A stretch of 64,000 nucleotides of DNA from Annona cherimola (Eukaryota; Streptophyta; Magnoliopsida; Magnoliales; Annonaceae): the NCBI GenBank assembly GCA_030490835.1, contig CM059971.1:125520564-125584563 (forward strand), given 5' to 3'. Positions 46,091-56,900 of this stretch are shown here, one piece after another (the first letter of the stretch is position 1; the number at the start of each line of letters is the position of its first letter). The translations under genes were made by a program, and so were the position numbers. The notes under the pieces were generated by a model. That model ran no database searches. It was not told the DNA's origin and saw only the letters and a list, made by a program, of their open reading frames with translations.

Positions 46091-46826
46091 ATATAAACAT
46101 TATTCCTCCTTAAGTTCAATTATATAATATAATATTTTTATATTTTCTTTTAGGAAAGAAAAGTTTGGTTTAGTAGTAGTTTCAAAACAAATAAAATGAA
46201 AACTGTTTTTAGAACATAAAATGTTTTATTTGGTGTTTTAACTTAACTACTTATGTAGAATGTTATCATTTGGTTGTTTCAATATGATATTAGTAGTTAG
46301 ATGTTTATTCTACTTGAAATAAATTTATTGTAATTTATTTGACTTAATACTATGATTGTAAATATTTTTTATTATGATTGACATTATAAAGTTTTTCTTA
46401 TAATCAGATATTAATATTTATGTATATGTTTATGATATTAATATTAAATTGCATAATAAGAAAATAATGTACTTTTCATTTTCTAAAATAGGCTACTAGT
46501 CTACTTTTTTTTTTTGAGAAACGACTATTAGTCTACTTAACCTAAAGAAAATGTTTAAATGAGATTTTTCTTCTTTACATTCTTAAACAATCTTGAATTT
46601 TTGCTTGGAAACAGAAATATCATTTTTGATTTTTTTAATGATAGATTTAAAGTTTAATAAGTATAAGATAGAGAACAAATATATATAATAATTTCAACCC
46701 GAAATCTAGCATGAAACTCAACCCGAGACCGAATTTTAAAAATATGGTTAAGGTTTAGGTTTATAAATAGGGTTAGGATTATGGTTGAGGTGAACACGAG
46801 TTTTATGAGCCAGAGTTGCACCCCTA

Positions 46827-47200
46827 CTTACCCATTATCTACAGAGTCAGTTCTGGTTCTGATTCCAAATCGGCTCCTACAATAACTAATGATAACATGT
46901 GAAAAAATATTTTTTGTATTGTTTAAATAATATAAAGCAATACTCATTTACATTTTAGACTTTATAATTTATAATTAGTTCCATTTTGTTATTATTTACA
47001 TCTACTTCCACATTCTTTGTAGCCTTATTATCCGTATTAATAATCATATTAACATCATCATTCGCATTTACGTTATGATCATCCATCATTATAAAGACAA
47101 ACCCTGTACAGTTTATAAAAAAAAAAAAGAAAATCAAGCCAATAATAATTTATTGGTAAACAAAAAATAAAAATTATTAGGTATTTGGGGACGCAAACCT
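46827..47200. other. Intergenic, AT-rich
   Basis: No feature recognised beyond AT-rich sequence. Confidence 0.4.
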
Positions 47201-47204
47201 CCTC

Positions 47205-47640
47205 AATTTTTAAAATTTTAATGGTTAATGAAAAATTTACTACATCCATTGTATTTAACATCATTTATAGTATCCTGAAAATCTTTTTATTTTTTAATTT
47301 CACTATATATGAGTTTTATCTATAAATGTGTAAAATTAACGTAATAAATTTGTTCAATATTAAAATATCAACTTTAAAGTAGTTTTTTCAATATCTAAAC
47401 CATAAAAAATATCAATAATATGTAAATAAATGATTCTATAAAATATTGTTACATTCTAATACATGTGTGAATGTATCTAAACGTTTTTCATAATTTACAC
47501 ATGAATACACTTATTTTTTAGCAAATATGACCTACTCACGTATTGGATTGAGATTAAACTTCGTCTCGTAGCTAAACAAATGGTATTAAATACAATGAAC
47601 AAATTGAATTTTCCATCAAGGATCAACATTTCGAAAATGA
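47205..47640. mobile_element. Family A fold-back element
   Basis: The left arm TTTTAATGGTTAATGAAAAATT and CATTGTATTTAACATCATTTA is matched in inverse by AATGGTATTAAATACAATGAA, GAATTTTCCATCAAGGATC on the right. The core CATAATTTACACATGAATAC is shared with the other copies. One of the clearer family A copies. Confidence 0.55.
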
Positions 47641-48070
47641 AAAGGATTTCACGAAATCACTTCTATAAAACCCAATTTTGTAAAAACATTCCCCTTATGT
47701 ACCCACAAGTACCCTCCCTAAGTTTCACCCAAACTGTGCCATGCAATCGTGTGTTCACCGATGCGACCAGCGTATTCCGCCGAGGACTAGGCTCGACGAA
47801 GAACTAATAATGAACCGGATTCGTATGCAACTGGCTCACATTTTCTTGCTCGGATCTTTCCATCGTAATTAAATTCTGTGCGACTCGAAGCTGGCTACGT
47901 TTTTTTTTACCTCGTCTTTTTGTCGTTGAGAATGAATAGAAGAAATTCGCACAGTGGATTATACATGCTGCAGTTAATGATTAAGCAATTAAAGGTTAAA
48001 ACTTATTCATGGCTTCTGATCACTTTTGTTTGATATGATGTTATCTTTATCACCTCTTTTTTATTAATAA
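47641..48070. other. Intergenic
   Basis: Positions 47,690-47,890 are moderately GC-rich with no domain. Nothing supported. Confidence 0.4.
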
Positions 48071-48622
48071 GGAGTGTGTTTTGTAAGTGATAAAATATTT
48101 AATATCAAAAATTTAAATTAGGAGAAAAATGGTATATTATGATAAAAATAATGAACAGAGTAAAAAGAATAAAGTTAAAAAAATAGATTTTTTATACGGG
48201 CATGACTGAATGCACCCGGGGTGCATTTTATCTTTTTTACTTTTTTGAAAATTTTTAATATAGTTGTTAACCTAGGTGTATTTAAATTACAAAAATGTTA
48301 CTGATTTTAAAAAATTTAAAAATTTTTAAAAATGGTAAAAATTGAAATACATATTAAATACACCTAGATTAACAGTTATATAAAAAAAATTTAAAAAAAT
48401 ATAACAAATGAATTTGTATACTTGGGTGTACCGAAGCTCAGTACACTTGAGTGCCCTGTATCATAACTCTTATTTGTGTTAATAGTTATATACAAATGAT
48501 AGAAGCATGGTAACTATATAAAAATATGTAAAAAAATTAGAAAATAAGATAATTGTGAAGAGTGAAAAGTTTTGAAATATAGATTTTAATTTAAAAAACT
48601 TTTATGTTAAACAAACATATCA
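48071..48622 (+). mobile_element. Tourist-like MITE split by a palindromic MITE
   Basis: The left end GGAGTGTGTTTTGTAAG after TAA and the right end ACAAACATATCA before TAA (48,623-48,625) match the Tourist-like family. The interior is interrupted at about 48,198-48,470 by a diverged member of the palindromic family (GAATGCACCCGGGGTGCATTTTA on the left, GTACACTTGAGTGCCCTG on the right), after which Tourist sequence resumes (ACTATATAAAAATATG...). Confidence 0.55.
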
Positions 48623-50111
48623 TAATATTCCTGTAAGTGCATGGGCAGCATTGGAAAATGATATTATCCCACCGAATGAATGCCACTGCTGTCTATTTAT
48701 CTACTCGTATTATTTATAAGTTCTTTTTTTTTTTTTCATTTTCGTGGAGAATTGATGTTTATAAGTTTAATTTTTTTACATTGTGTTGGGGAAAAAAAAA
48801 ACACGACTACCAACAAATCCAACAACTTAAACAATGAGTCAAAGAAAATGGTGGCAACTAAACAATAATGAATAAACAACATATGGACTCGAATCCAGCC
48901 CGTTTGATGCTGGGTTTAAAAAAATACGGTCCAAAACATACCCCAGATGAGAAATGAATCAATTTTCTTACCCATTTCCACCAAAGGAAGCAAGTGCTAA
49001 GGAGTGAGAACGATGTAATATAATTAACGAGGATAAAGTTTAATTAAAAAAAAAGAATAGTTGGGGTAAGAAAATAATTATAGCATATGGGTAAAAAATA
49101 AGTATAATATTTAGATAATTAAAATGTTAATTTTTTTTTGAAAGTATATGACGAAATGTCAGGAAGTTGATTTCCCATCTCAGGTTTGTTTTGTAACGAA
49201 AGTGATTTCCACCTTCTCTTCCATATATGTTTAAAAAAATGATTTCACATTTTTTATTCAATTATATCATACTTTTTATTTTTACTCATATATATTAATT
49301 GTTTTTAACACAACAACCTAATTTATTTTCACTTCAACAACATCATATTACATTGCTGTCGCAATTTTCAAAAAATATTTCTTTCTTTAATTCCATCTCT
49401 ACCCGCGCATGTTACGAACGGGCCCTTGGTAACTATTATTGCTCTTAGATTCAATTATTTATTTATTAACTTTTATAAGTTTAGCAACCTTCCAACATTT
49501 TTCTGCGTTACCAAGTTTACACTGTCATCGGAAACCCAGTAATAAATTAATTAAAGGGATTCTCGCATTTGTATTTACAGTGTTTGATTAAAATCACAGG
49601 TGTATTGCCATGTTTGCAAAATTTGCAAGGTTTATCTGAAATCACATACATACTTACAAAATCCTAAACCTTCTTTGAAATGATGAAAATAACACCTGTA
49701 AATAATAAAATAAAAATAAAATAAAATGTCTTTAAAAAACTACAAGATTTTATTTTCAAAATATTTCTCATGTTAAAATCTTTAAATATGAGCGACATTC
49801 ATAAAAATATTTATCCCGTTAAGATTTTTTTGTTTTAAAAAGGCACTTTCTTCTATTTTCCATTTTACTATATATAGGGTAATTTTTCTTCATTTCAAAA
49901 ATGTTTAAGGCTCAACCCTCAGAATAAAAATTTGTTTAAGGCTTGAAAGTGCATTTACAATTCAAACAAATCTCGTAGATACGGATGCAAATTTCGCAAA
50001 TGTAACATGAAACTTAGAATTTCGTCGAAACCTAAACCTAGATTAAGAAATAATGGAACAACTTCGCGAATGAGCGACAGAAAACAGTAACAACTAAACA
50101 GCGATATAGCT
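48623..50111. other. Intergenic
   Basis: AT-rich, with short T- and A-runs. No gene, no clear element. Confidence 0.4.
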
Positions 50112-50120
50112 GCCAAACAC

Positions 50121-50529
50121 GGAGCCCAATCCAGTGCACCCGGGTGCATTCAGCCTCAATTCACCCGGGTGCACTGCACCTTTTTTTATATTTTTTTTTG
50201 AAAATTTTTCATGAAGCTGTTAATATAGGTTTATTTAACATATGTATCAATTTTTACTATTTTTGGATATTTTTAGATATTTTTTTTAGATTTTTTTAAA
50301 TCAGTGGCATTTTTCGTAATTTTAAATTACCGAAAATGCCACTGATTTTAAAAAATCTAAAAAAAAATATCTAAAAGTCTCCAAAAATAGTAAAAATTGA
50401 TACATATGTTAAATAAACCTAGATTAACCATTGTATAAAAAAAATTTCAAAAAAAAATAAAAAAAAATATGTGCAGTACACCCGGGTGCATTGAGGCTGA
50501 ATGCACCCGGGTGCACTGAATTGGGCCCC
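50121..50529. mobile_element. Palindromic Mutator-like MITE with 9-bp target duplication
   Basis: The whole 409 bp is an almost perfect inverted repeat centred near 50,325 (GTAATTTTAAATTAC). The left end GGAGCCCAATCCAGTGCACC and the minus-strand right end GGGGCCCAATTCAGTGCACC pair. Two CACCCGGGTGCA motifs occur in each arm. The flanking 9 bp are identical: GCCAAACAC at 50,112-50,120 and 50,530-50,538, the length typical of Mutator insertions. No frame. Its transcript would fold into one long hairpin. Related copies: 42,012, 48,198, 51,485 and 53,479. Confidence 0.82.
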
Positions 50530-50538
50530 GCCAAACAC

Positions 50539-51480
50539 CGTATGGAAATATGGTCCAAAACAAAAACCCACGTTAGAAATGAGAAATTTGCGCAGTAAAC
50601 TTTTAAACTTTAGGTATTAGCATTGTAGATTTCTCAAAGATTACTTCTTAGTATATTAGACTCTGAGAAGTTTCAATTTTTGTATTTTAAACTCTCACCT
50701 CTAACGGCGTTAAAAAATATTGTTAAACTCATGTGTAATATTGAAAATACACTTATATCTTTACAAAAGTAAGACAGTCATGATAAAAGACAAACATCAT
50801 TTTTCTGAATGTTATCACCTTTTCAGAATCATGAGGCTCTATTGCACAAATGATGTTGGTTTTTGGCTATTACTACTTTACTTTTTGTACAAATATAAAA
50901 GTATTTTCAACATTACACATAAGTCTTAACGATATTTTTTTAATATCGTTAAGGGTGGGGATTTAAAATGTAAAGACTAAAATTTTACAGGATTTAATAT
51001 GCTAATACACAAACTTCTGAAATACTAATACACAAAGTTAAAGAGAATTTACGACCTAAATTCCCTCATTGGAAACACATCTGTTCTATTAATCACGTCT
51101 AATAAAGGGGGCATACGTGCCCATATTTTTATTTTGCATTACATCATCCATTTCCACCGACCTCCTAAACTTATGTTTTAACCATTAGTGTCCTTATATT
51201 CAATTATTTATTTATTTACTCTTCTAGGAAAAGTTTATTCTTCAAAAGAAACTTGTACCATATTCTGTATTTCTGTTGCGTCGTTTATTTTTTCATGGTT
51301 TGTACCCTCTTAACATTATTATTATTATTATTTTTTTGTACTCTTTCATTTTAATTCGAAAACAAATATTAAGACATTCAGTAGCAACTATCCGTTAAAC
51401 CGCGCTCGTCTAGAGCAGCACTTTTTTTTATTATCGTTCTTGTATATTTCTAATTTTTAAAATTATTTATGTGTTATTCC
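50539..51480. other. Intergenic
   Basis: AT-rich. An (ATT)n run lies at about 51,317-51,332. Positions 50,700-50,940 contain an imperfect inverted pair around GTTAAACTCATGTGTAATATTG and ACATTACACATAAGTCTTAAC, possibly another small fold-back. Confidence 0.4.
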
Positions 51481-51484
51481 ATTC

Positions 51485-51795
51485 TTCACCGCCACAATGT
51501 TAAGAATAATATTTTTAGATTTTTAAAAATCAATAGCATTTTTAGTAATTTTTATCAATTTCTACTATTTTTTGAGACTTTTAGATTTTTTTAAAAATCA
51601 ATTGCATTATTAGTAATTTAAAATTACTAAAATGTCGATGATTTTTAAAAATTTCAAAAAGTATCTAAAAATCTATAAAAACAGTAAAAATTGATACACA
51701 TGTTAATTAAACTTAGATTGATAGTTGTGTAAAAGAATAAAAAAAATAAAAAAAAGGTGTATGCACCCGAATGCATACAACCAGGGGTCGTGCAA
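51485..51795. repeat. Palindromic MITE family, copy lacking its left end
   Basis: The central palindrome (AATCAATTGCATTATTAGTAA against its complement at about 51,625-51,650) and the right arm out to GTATGCACCCGAATGCATAC are kept. The left outer arm with GTGCACCC motifs is missing. Confidence 0.5.
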
Positions 51796-53469
51796 TACAG
51801 GGTCCACTCAATTTGCCTTAAAAATATTTTTACACGTAATTCGCTAATTGCATGGTCATAAGATATAGAAAATTATTATGTGCTAACAAACAAATGGTTC
51901 TTATAGCTCCCTCTATTTTAAAAAAGATGATAATTGATGTGATATTCACTTCATTCATCATATTTAATATCACTTGTTTAGATATATGGTCAAGATGCAT
52001 CCAAATCAAGTATATGCATTTTCACATTTGCTAACAAATAGATATATTACTGTGTAAAATAGGAAAATTGATTAGATTAATTTTTTTTTATATATATATA
52101 TATATATATTAGGATGTAATTGTATATTGGCTTCGTTTGGCCAAACTTCTAAATTTTAGCATTTTAAAAAAGTCTAGTTATAAATAGAACTTTTATAAAA
52201 CGTGCGATGCCAACAAATTTGAAAAATGTTTAACTTTATAATTTAAAAATAGTTTGGTGAAATTTTAGTGCTCGACCTAAAGCATAAAAGTGCTTATAAC
52301 CATATAAAATGATTAGAAAAATAAAAAAAAATTCTAATGGATACTATGTTGGTATGTAAGAGTTATTTTACTGATAAAAGATGTTTCTTATATATTACTA
52401 TAGTAAACAATTTGCTGTTGAATTCATTGAGAGATTTTTAAATAAATAATTACTGAAATTTATGCTCATAAAAATGAATTGTACAATAATTCTATACTAG
52501 ATTCTGTGTTAATAAAATTTTTATATAATGAATAAATTAATGATATTTATTTATCGTGTATGCCATAGTTGAAAAAGTTGCATTCTTGCCGTATGACTTA
52601 TTAATTCATGTGTATATTACAACTATGTCCCTTCAATTTTTTTCAAGGACATTCTTGTCTTTTAGGGGTCAATAGCTGTGATGGGTTTATGCATCTGTAT
52701 AAGCATCCCGTTGGAGCTTCATTGCAATCGTAGAAAATTGCAATCGCTAGAGCTGTGCCGAATTTTTTGCCGAACCCTTATTTTACACGATACAACTGCC
52801 TTTCTAGTAAAAAAAAGCACGGTTGAATGGTGCAAATGCGAGGCCAAATCTAGCTTTAACAGAATCAACTACATTTTAGATAATTTAGATGTTAAAAAAT
52901 ATTATTTTAAAATTGATATTTAGTATTCAACAATTCTATCTTGTTTATTGTATATATTTGTAGATAAAGCCTATACATAATAATATCAAACCAATGAAAG
53001 TATTTACAAATATTATAAATGATAAAATATTATAGATAAAGTGAATTTTCAATTCGCAATGAAAGTATTAAAAATAAAGAAGTTATACAAAATTGAAGTT
53101 CCATAGAAGCTCAACAATTTTAATATATAATTATCGGGTAATATTTTTCTACAATTGGGTAATAATTTAATACATACATATATATATTTCATAATGCCAC
53201 CAAGGCAATGCCGTGGTAGTTGGTTCCAACATCGCATACAATGTTGGCAAGATGGGTTCTTGTTGAGAGTATAAAAGTTGGGGTTTTACAAATGTCTGGT
53301 GAGGGTATTTGTAGAAATTTGCAAGTGTCTCAGTGTATAAATAATAAAAAAAAATACACCCTTGAAATAGTAAGTGAATAAATCTAATTAATTTTAGACA
53401 ACTAATATTTACCTTTTTCTTATCCAGTACCATGCTTGTAACATTTGCTATGGGCCTTATACAAGTTAG
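51796..53469. other. Intergenic with family A pieces
   Basis: Positions about 51,935-52,070 (CATATTTAATATCACTTG, then CACATTTGCTAAC) and 52,855-53,060 (TTTTAAAATTGATATTTAG, ATTATAGATAAAGTGAATTTTC) are fragments of family A. An (AT)n run lies at about 52,091-52,109. No gene. Confidence 0.4.
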
Positions 53470-53478
53470 AAAAGAAGA

Positions 53479-53842
53479 TGGAACTAGTCTCAATGTACCC
53501 GAGTGCATTTTATTTTATTTTTTATTTATATTTTGTACACAATTGTTAATCTAGGTGTATCTAACGTGCCTGTCAATTTTTACAATTTTTGGAGACTTTT
53601 AGATATTTTTTTTGATTTTTTAAAATTAGTGATATTTTTATAATTTACAAATTATGAAAATGTTAGTGCTTTTAAAAAATTAAAAATAAATATATAAAAG
53701 TATTAAAATGGTAAAAATTAATATATATGTTAAATATACACAAATTAATAGTTGTATATAAAAAAATTAAAAAATAGAAAATGAATTTTTGCAGCCGGGT
53801 GCATGGAAGATAAGTGCACCCGGGTGCACCGTGTCATGATCC
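53479..53842. mobile_element. Palindromic Mutator-like MITE just upstream of the hnRNP gene
   Basis: It follows the palindromic family: left CAATGTACCCGAGTGCA, right GTGCACCCGGGTGCACC, with an inverted AT-rich interior. The flanking 9 bp are identical: AAAAGAAGA at 53,470-53,478 and 53,843-53,851. The left arm lacks one of the two GTGCACCC modules, so arms are unequal. It ends 121 bp before the start codon at 53,964. Confidence 0.75.
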
Positions 53843-53932
53843 AAAAGAAGACCGGCTACATAAGGCAAGCTGCTCGACGACAAAGGGTTTCAGACCGGCT
53901 TTCCGACTCTACTTCCACCTTCCCGATCATAT

Positions 53933-53941
53933 CTAGGGTTT
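53933..53941 (+). promoter_or_regulatory. Telo-box-like motif in the hnRNP leader
   Basis: CTAGGGTTT (complement AAACCCTAG) lies 23 bp before the start codon. Telo-box motifs of this type are frequent near the 5' ends of plant genes for RNA-binding and translation proteins. Functional role is inferred only. Confidence 0.4.
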
Positions 53942-53963
53942 CTGATTTCTGTACGTGTAGAAG

Positions 53964-56900
53964 ATGCCTCCTCGTTCAACAAAGAAGGCCGGACCCGGCT
54001 CGGGGAGGGCTAGGAAGACCCCCGCGCGAGCAGCGAAATCCTTGGTGAGGAAGAAAGCTACGGCATATGTTCCGGACGAGCCGGAGGAGGTCGAAGATTT
54101 TCCTGCTCCCGTCGTTGAAGCGAATGAAGTGACGAGGTTTGAAAAGGAGAAGGCAGAAGAGATCGATGAAGAAGAGCCGCCGAAGGAGAAGATGTTGACG
54201 CCTGAGCCGGAATTGCTATCCGAGGCGAACGGCTCGCTTTCAGCCAAAGGTATACCATGATTTTAATCTGCCTTTGATCCGAAAGCATGGAATACAGATT
54301 CTTGATATAGGTTTTTTTCTGTCCTTTTTAATGCGTTTTGGATTTTCGTTAGATCATCGATTCTGGTACAGCATGCGTCGATTATCCTAATATGCAACAG
54401 TACGATCATAATATGAGCAGACACGACTATTCATTCCGATCTGGTGTGCTTCTTTTAGATCTTGTAAAATTTGTTCAGCCTAACGAACTTTATGATTGGG
54501 ATGTAGAACCTTTCGGAAGCATTAGGGTCCTGCAGTCGTTTTATTCTGATTTTATTGGCAATTTTACGGTAGGCTGATGGTTGTGTTACATGAGAACTTT
54601 GCTGAAGTTGCGAGAAATTCTAATTTGCATTTTTCTACACCCTCTGAGGTTTTCATGCATATGCAATGCTGCGCTTCCTGCTTCTGGATGACGTTAGATT
54701 GTTTTATCTTCATCTGGCTTCTTCAGCACTCTTTTTTTTTTTTTTAACTCGTGCATAGAGTGATTTACGCATTCCGACATTGACAGGGAAAAAGGGATTT
54801 TCAAGATTATGTCATTGGTTGTTCTTTTAACATGTCTTTGACAGTGCATATATGTGCATATTTGTAGATTTGGTTTGGTTTTTGTCTGTTAGTTAAGCTG
54901 TTGTATTATTGCATTTTTGGGGTTCGTTTCCTTATTTCCGCTGTATTTTGCTTTAAGCATCGCCTTTATCTGTCAGTGATGTTACTGTTTGATTCATCGT
55001 TTCAATGGATGCATCAGGGAAGTTCATGAAAATTTCATCTTCTCTACAGATTTCTACGGACATTCCATATTTTCTGTAAATTTTCATGAACTTCCGTTTT
55101 TTTCCTTATTCGTTCTGTGATTGATTGCTGTGGGTACTACTTAGGATAAATTGAGCTCTTGATTTGAAGTTCAAGGCACCAATTGTTATTTCATTTCTTT
55201 CTTTGTTTTTCATATGTATGAACTCCTCGTTTAATTTGACAGATTATCTTAAGTTCTCAACAAAATTTCTGAATTTGATATATTGTTTGTCACTGTTTAA
55301 GCACGTTAATTGTTCTGTCTATGTGGAGAGGGATATCTGATTGATATGCATATCAAAATATGGTGATCAAAACTGAACAAAACCAGAAATCTTGCATATT
55401 TTGTGGGTGGATTATTGTAATATCTGCTTATGAGATTTGAATTACCTCTGCTACGCTCTTTTCTTGCCTGATATCTTGGCAAGAGTGCCAGTGGGGAGAC
55501 CACAGATTGTGAGCTTGGTATTTGTTGTAGGTGGTTTTATTGGAAGACTGTAGACCTAGGATTGGGAATATCCTTTGGTTTTGAACTTAAATTTCAGTTG
55601 AAATTGTACCCACTGCGATCAATTAATTTTTTCTCCTGTGTCAGTGAAATGTAAACATGTATTTTTTATATTTTCATGACAGAGGAAGAGCATGCAAAAG
55701 GTACTGTTGATGAAGATGATGAGGGAGAGAGGTTAGATTTGGAGGACAATGAACCAGAATATGAGCCCGAGGAAGACCTTGGTGTGGAATATGAGGAAAT
55801 TGAGGATGACAATGGTCAAGATGAGGGTGATGATGCTGAGGCAGAGGTTCAAGAGGATGTTGGGGAAGAAGAAGAGGGTGATATGGTTGATGAGGAGCTC
55901 GAAGATGAGAGTGAGGGAGAAGAAAATGGTGAAAATGATGAGGAACATGAAGATGGTGTTGAAGAAGAAGAACACCACGAACTAGCCAAGGAACGACGTA
56001 AACGTAAGGAATATGAAGTATTTGTTGGTGGCTTGGACAAAGATGCAACTGAAGAAGATTTAAAAAAAGTCTTTAACATAGTTGGAGAAATTACTGAGGT
56101 TAGATTGATGATGAATCCTCAGACAAAGAAAAACAAGGGATTTGCATTCTTACGTTTTGCATCTGTAGAACAAGCTAAAAAAGCTGTTGAGCTTAAGAAC
56201 CCAGTGGTACGTCTTTTGTGCATTCTCTAATTGACATTGTGGTGAAGGTTGTGTATGTTCTTTTAAAGAAATTTAAGATCATTATAATTTGTAATACAGG
56301 TTAGAGGGAAACAATGTGGTGTTAATCCTAGGCAAGACAATGACACACTATTTGTGGGCAATGTCTGCAAGACATGGACAAAGGAAGCTGTAAGTAGTAC
56401 TGTATATTGAGTGGTATCTAATTATACTTTAAATGGAGAAACTGGAGCTAATTTACTTCTTTTGGCTGCGTTTTGAACTTGATTTCAGTTGAAGGACAAG
56501 TTGAAATATTATGGAATCGAGAACATTGAGGATTTGAATTTAGTTGAAGATACCATCAACGAAGGAATGAACCGTGGGTTTGCTTTTTTAGAGTTTTCTT
56601 CCCGTTCAGATGCCATGGATGCTTTCAAACGCCTCCAAAGGAGGGATGTAATGTTTGGAGTCAATAGGACTGCAAAAGTTGCTTTTGCAGATACATTCAT
56701 TGAGCCGGATGATGAAATAATGTTGCAGGTATTTATAAATTCTGATTTCCAGTATGCCTTCTTTTTTGTATTTTGATGAGTCTTAAAAATGGCATTCAAA
56801 TTTGGATTTTCTATCCGCACTTCAGATATGGTGTCTTGTGGATAGGTTATTTCCTTGCTTTACAGATAAAACTGCCTTGGACAGAAATTGGCGGAAGAAA

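Larger units (their letters stand above)
42879..46826. mobile_element. Outermost hAT-like element holding nested insertions
   Basis: The left end TAGATGTGCAACTTTGGCC and right end (minus strand) TAGGGGTGCAACTCTGGCT are inverted repeats of the same type as the two inner elements. Subterminal CCCGAACCCGA / CAACCCGAGACCG motifs fit. The flanking 8 bp, ATTGCACC and CTTACCCA, do not match, so this outer layer is less certain. Its own sequence surrounds 43,169-46,090. No transposase frame. Confidence 0.5.

Noticed and set aside
55674..56048. 124-codon His/Pro/Leu-rich minus-strand frame
   Set aside because: Antisense shadow of the acidic GAT/GAG-rich region of the hnRNP protein.
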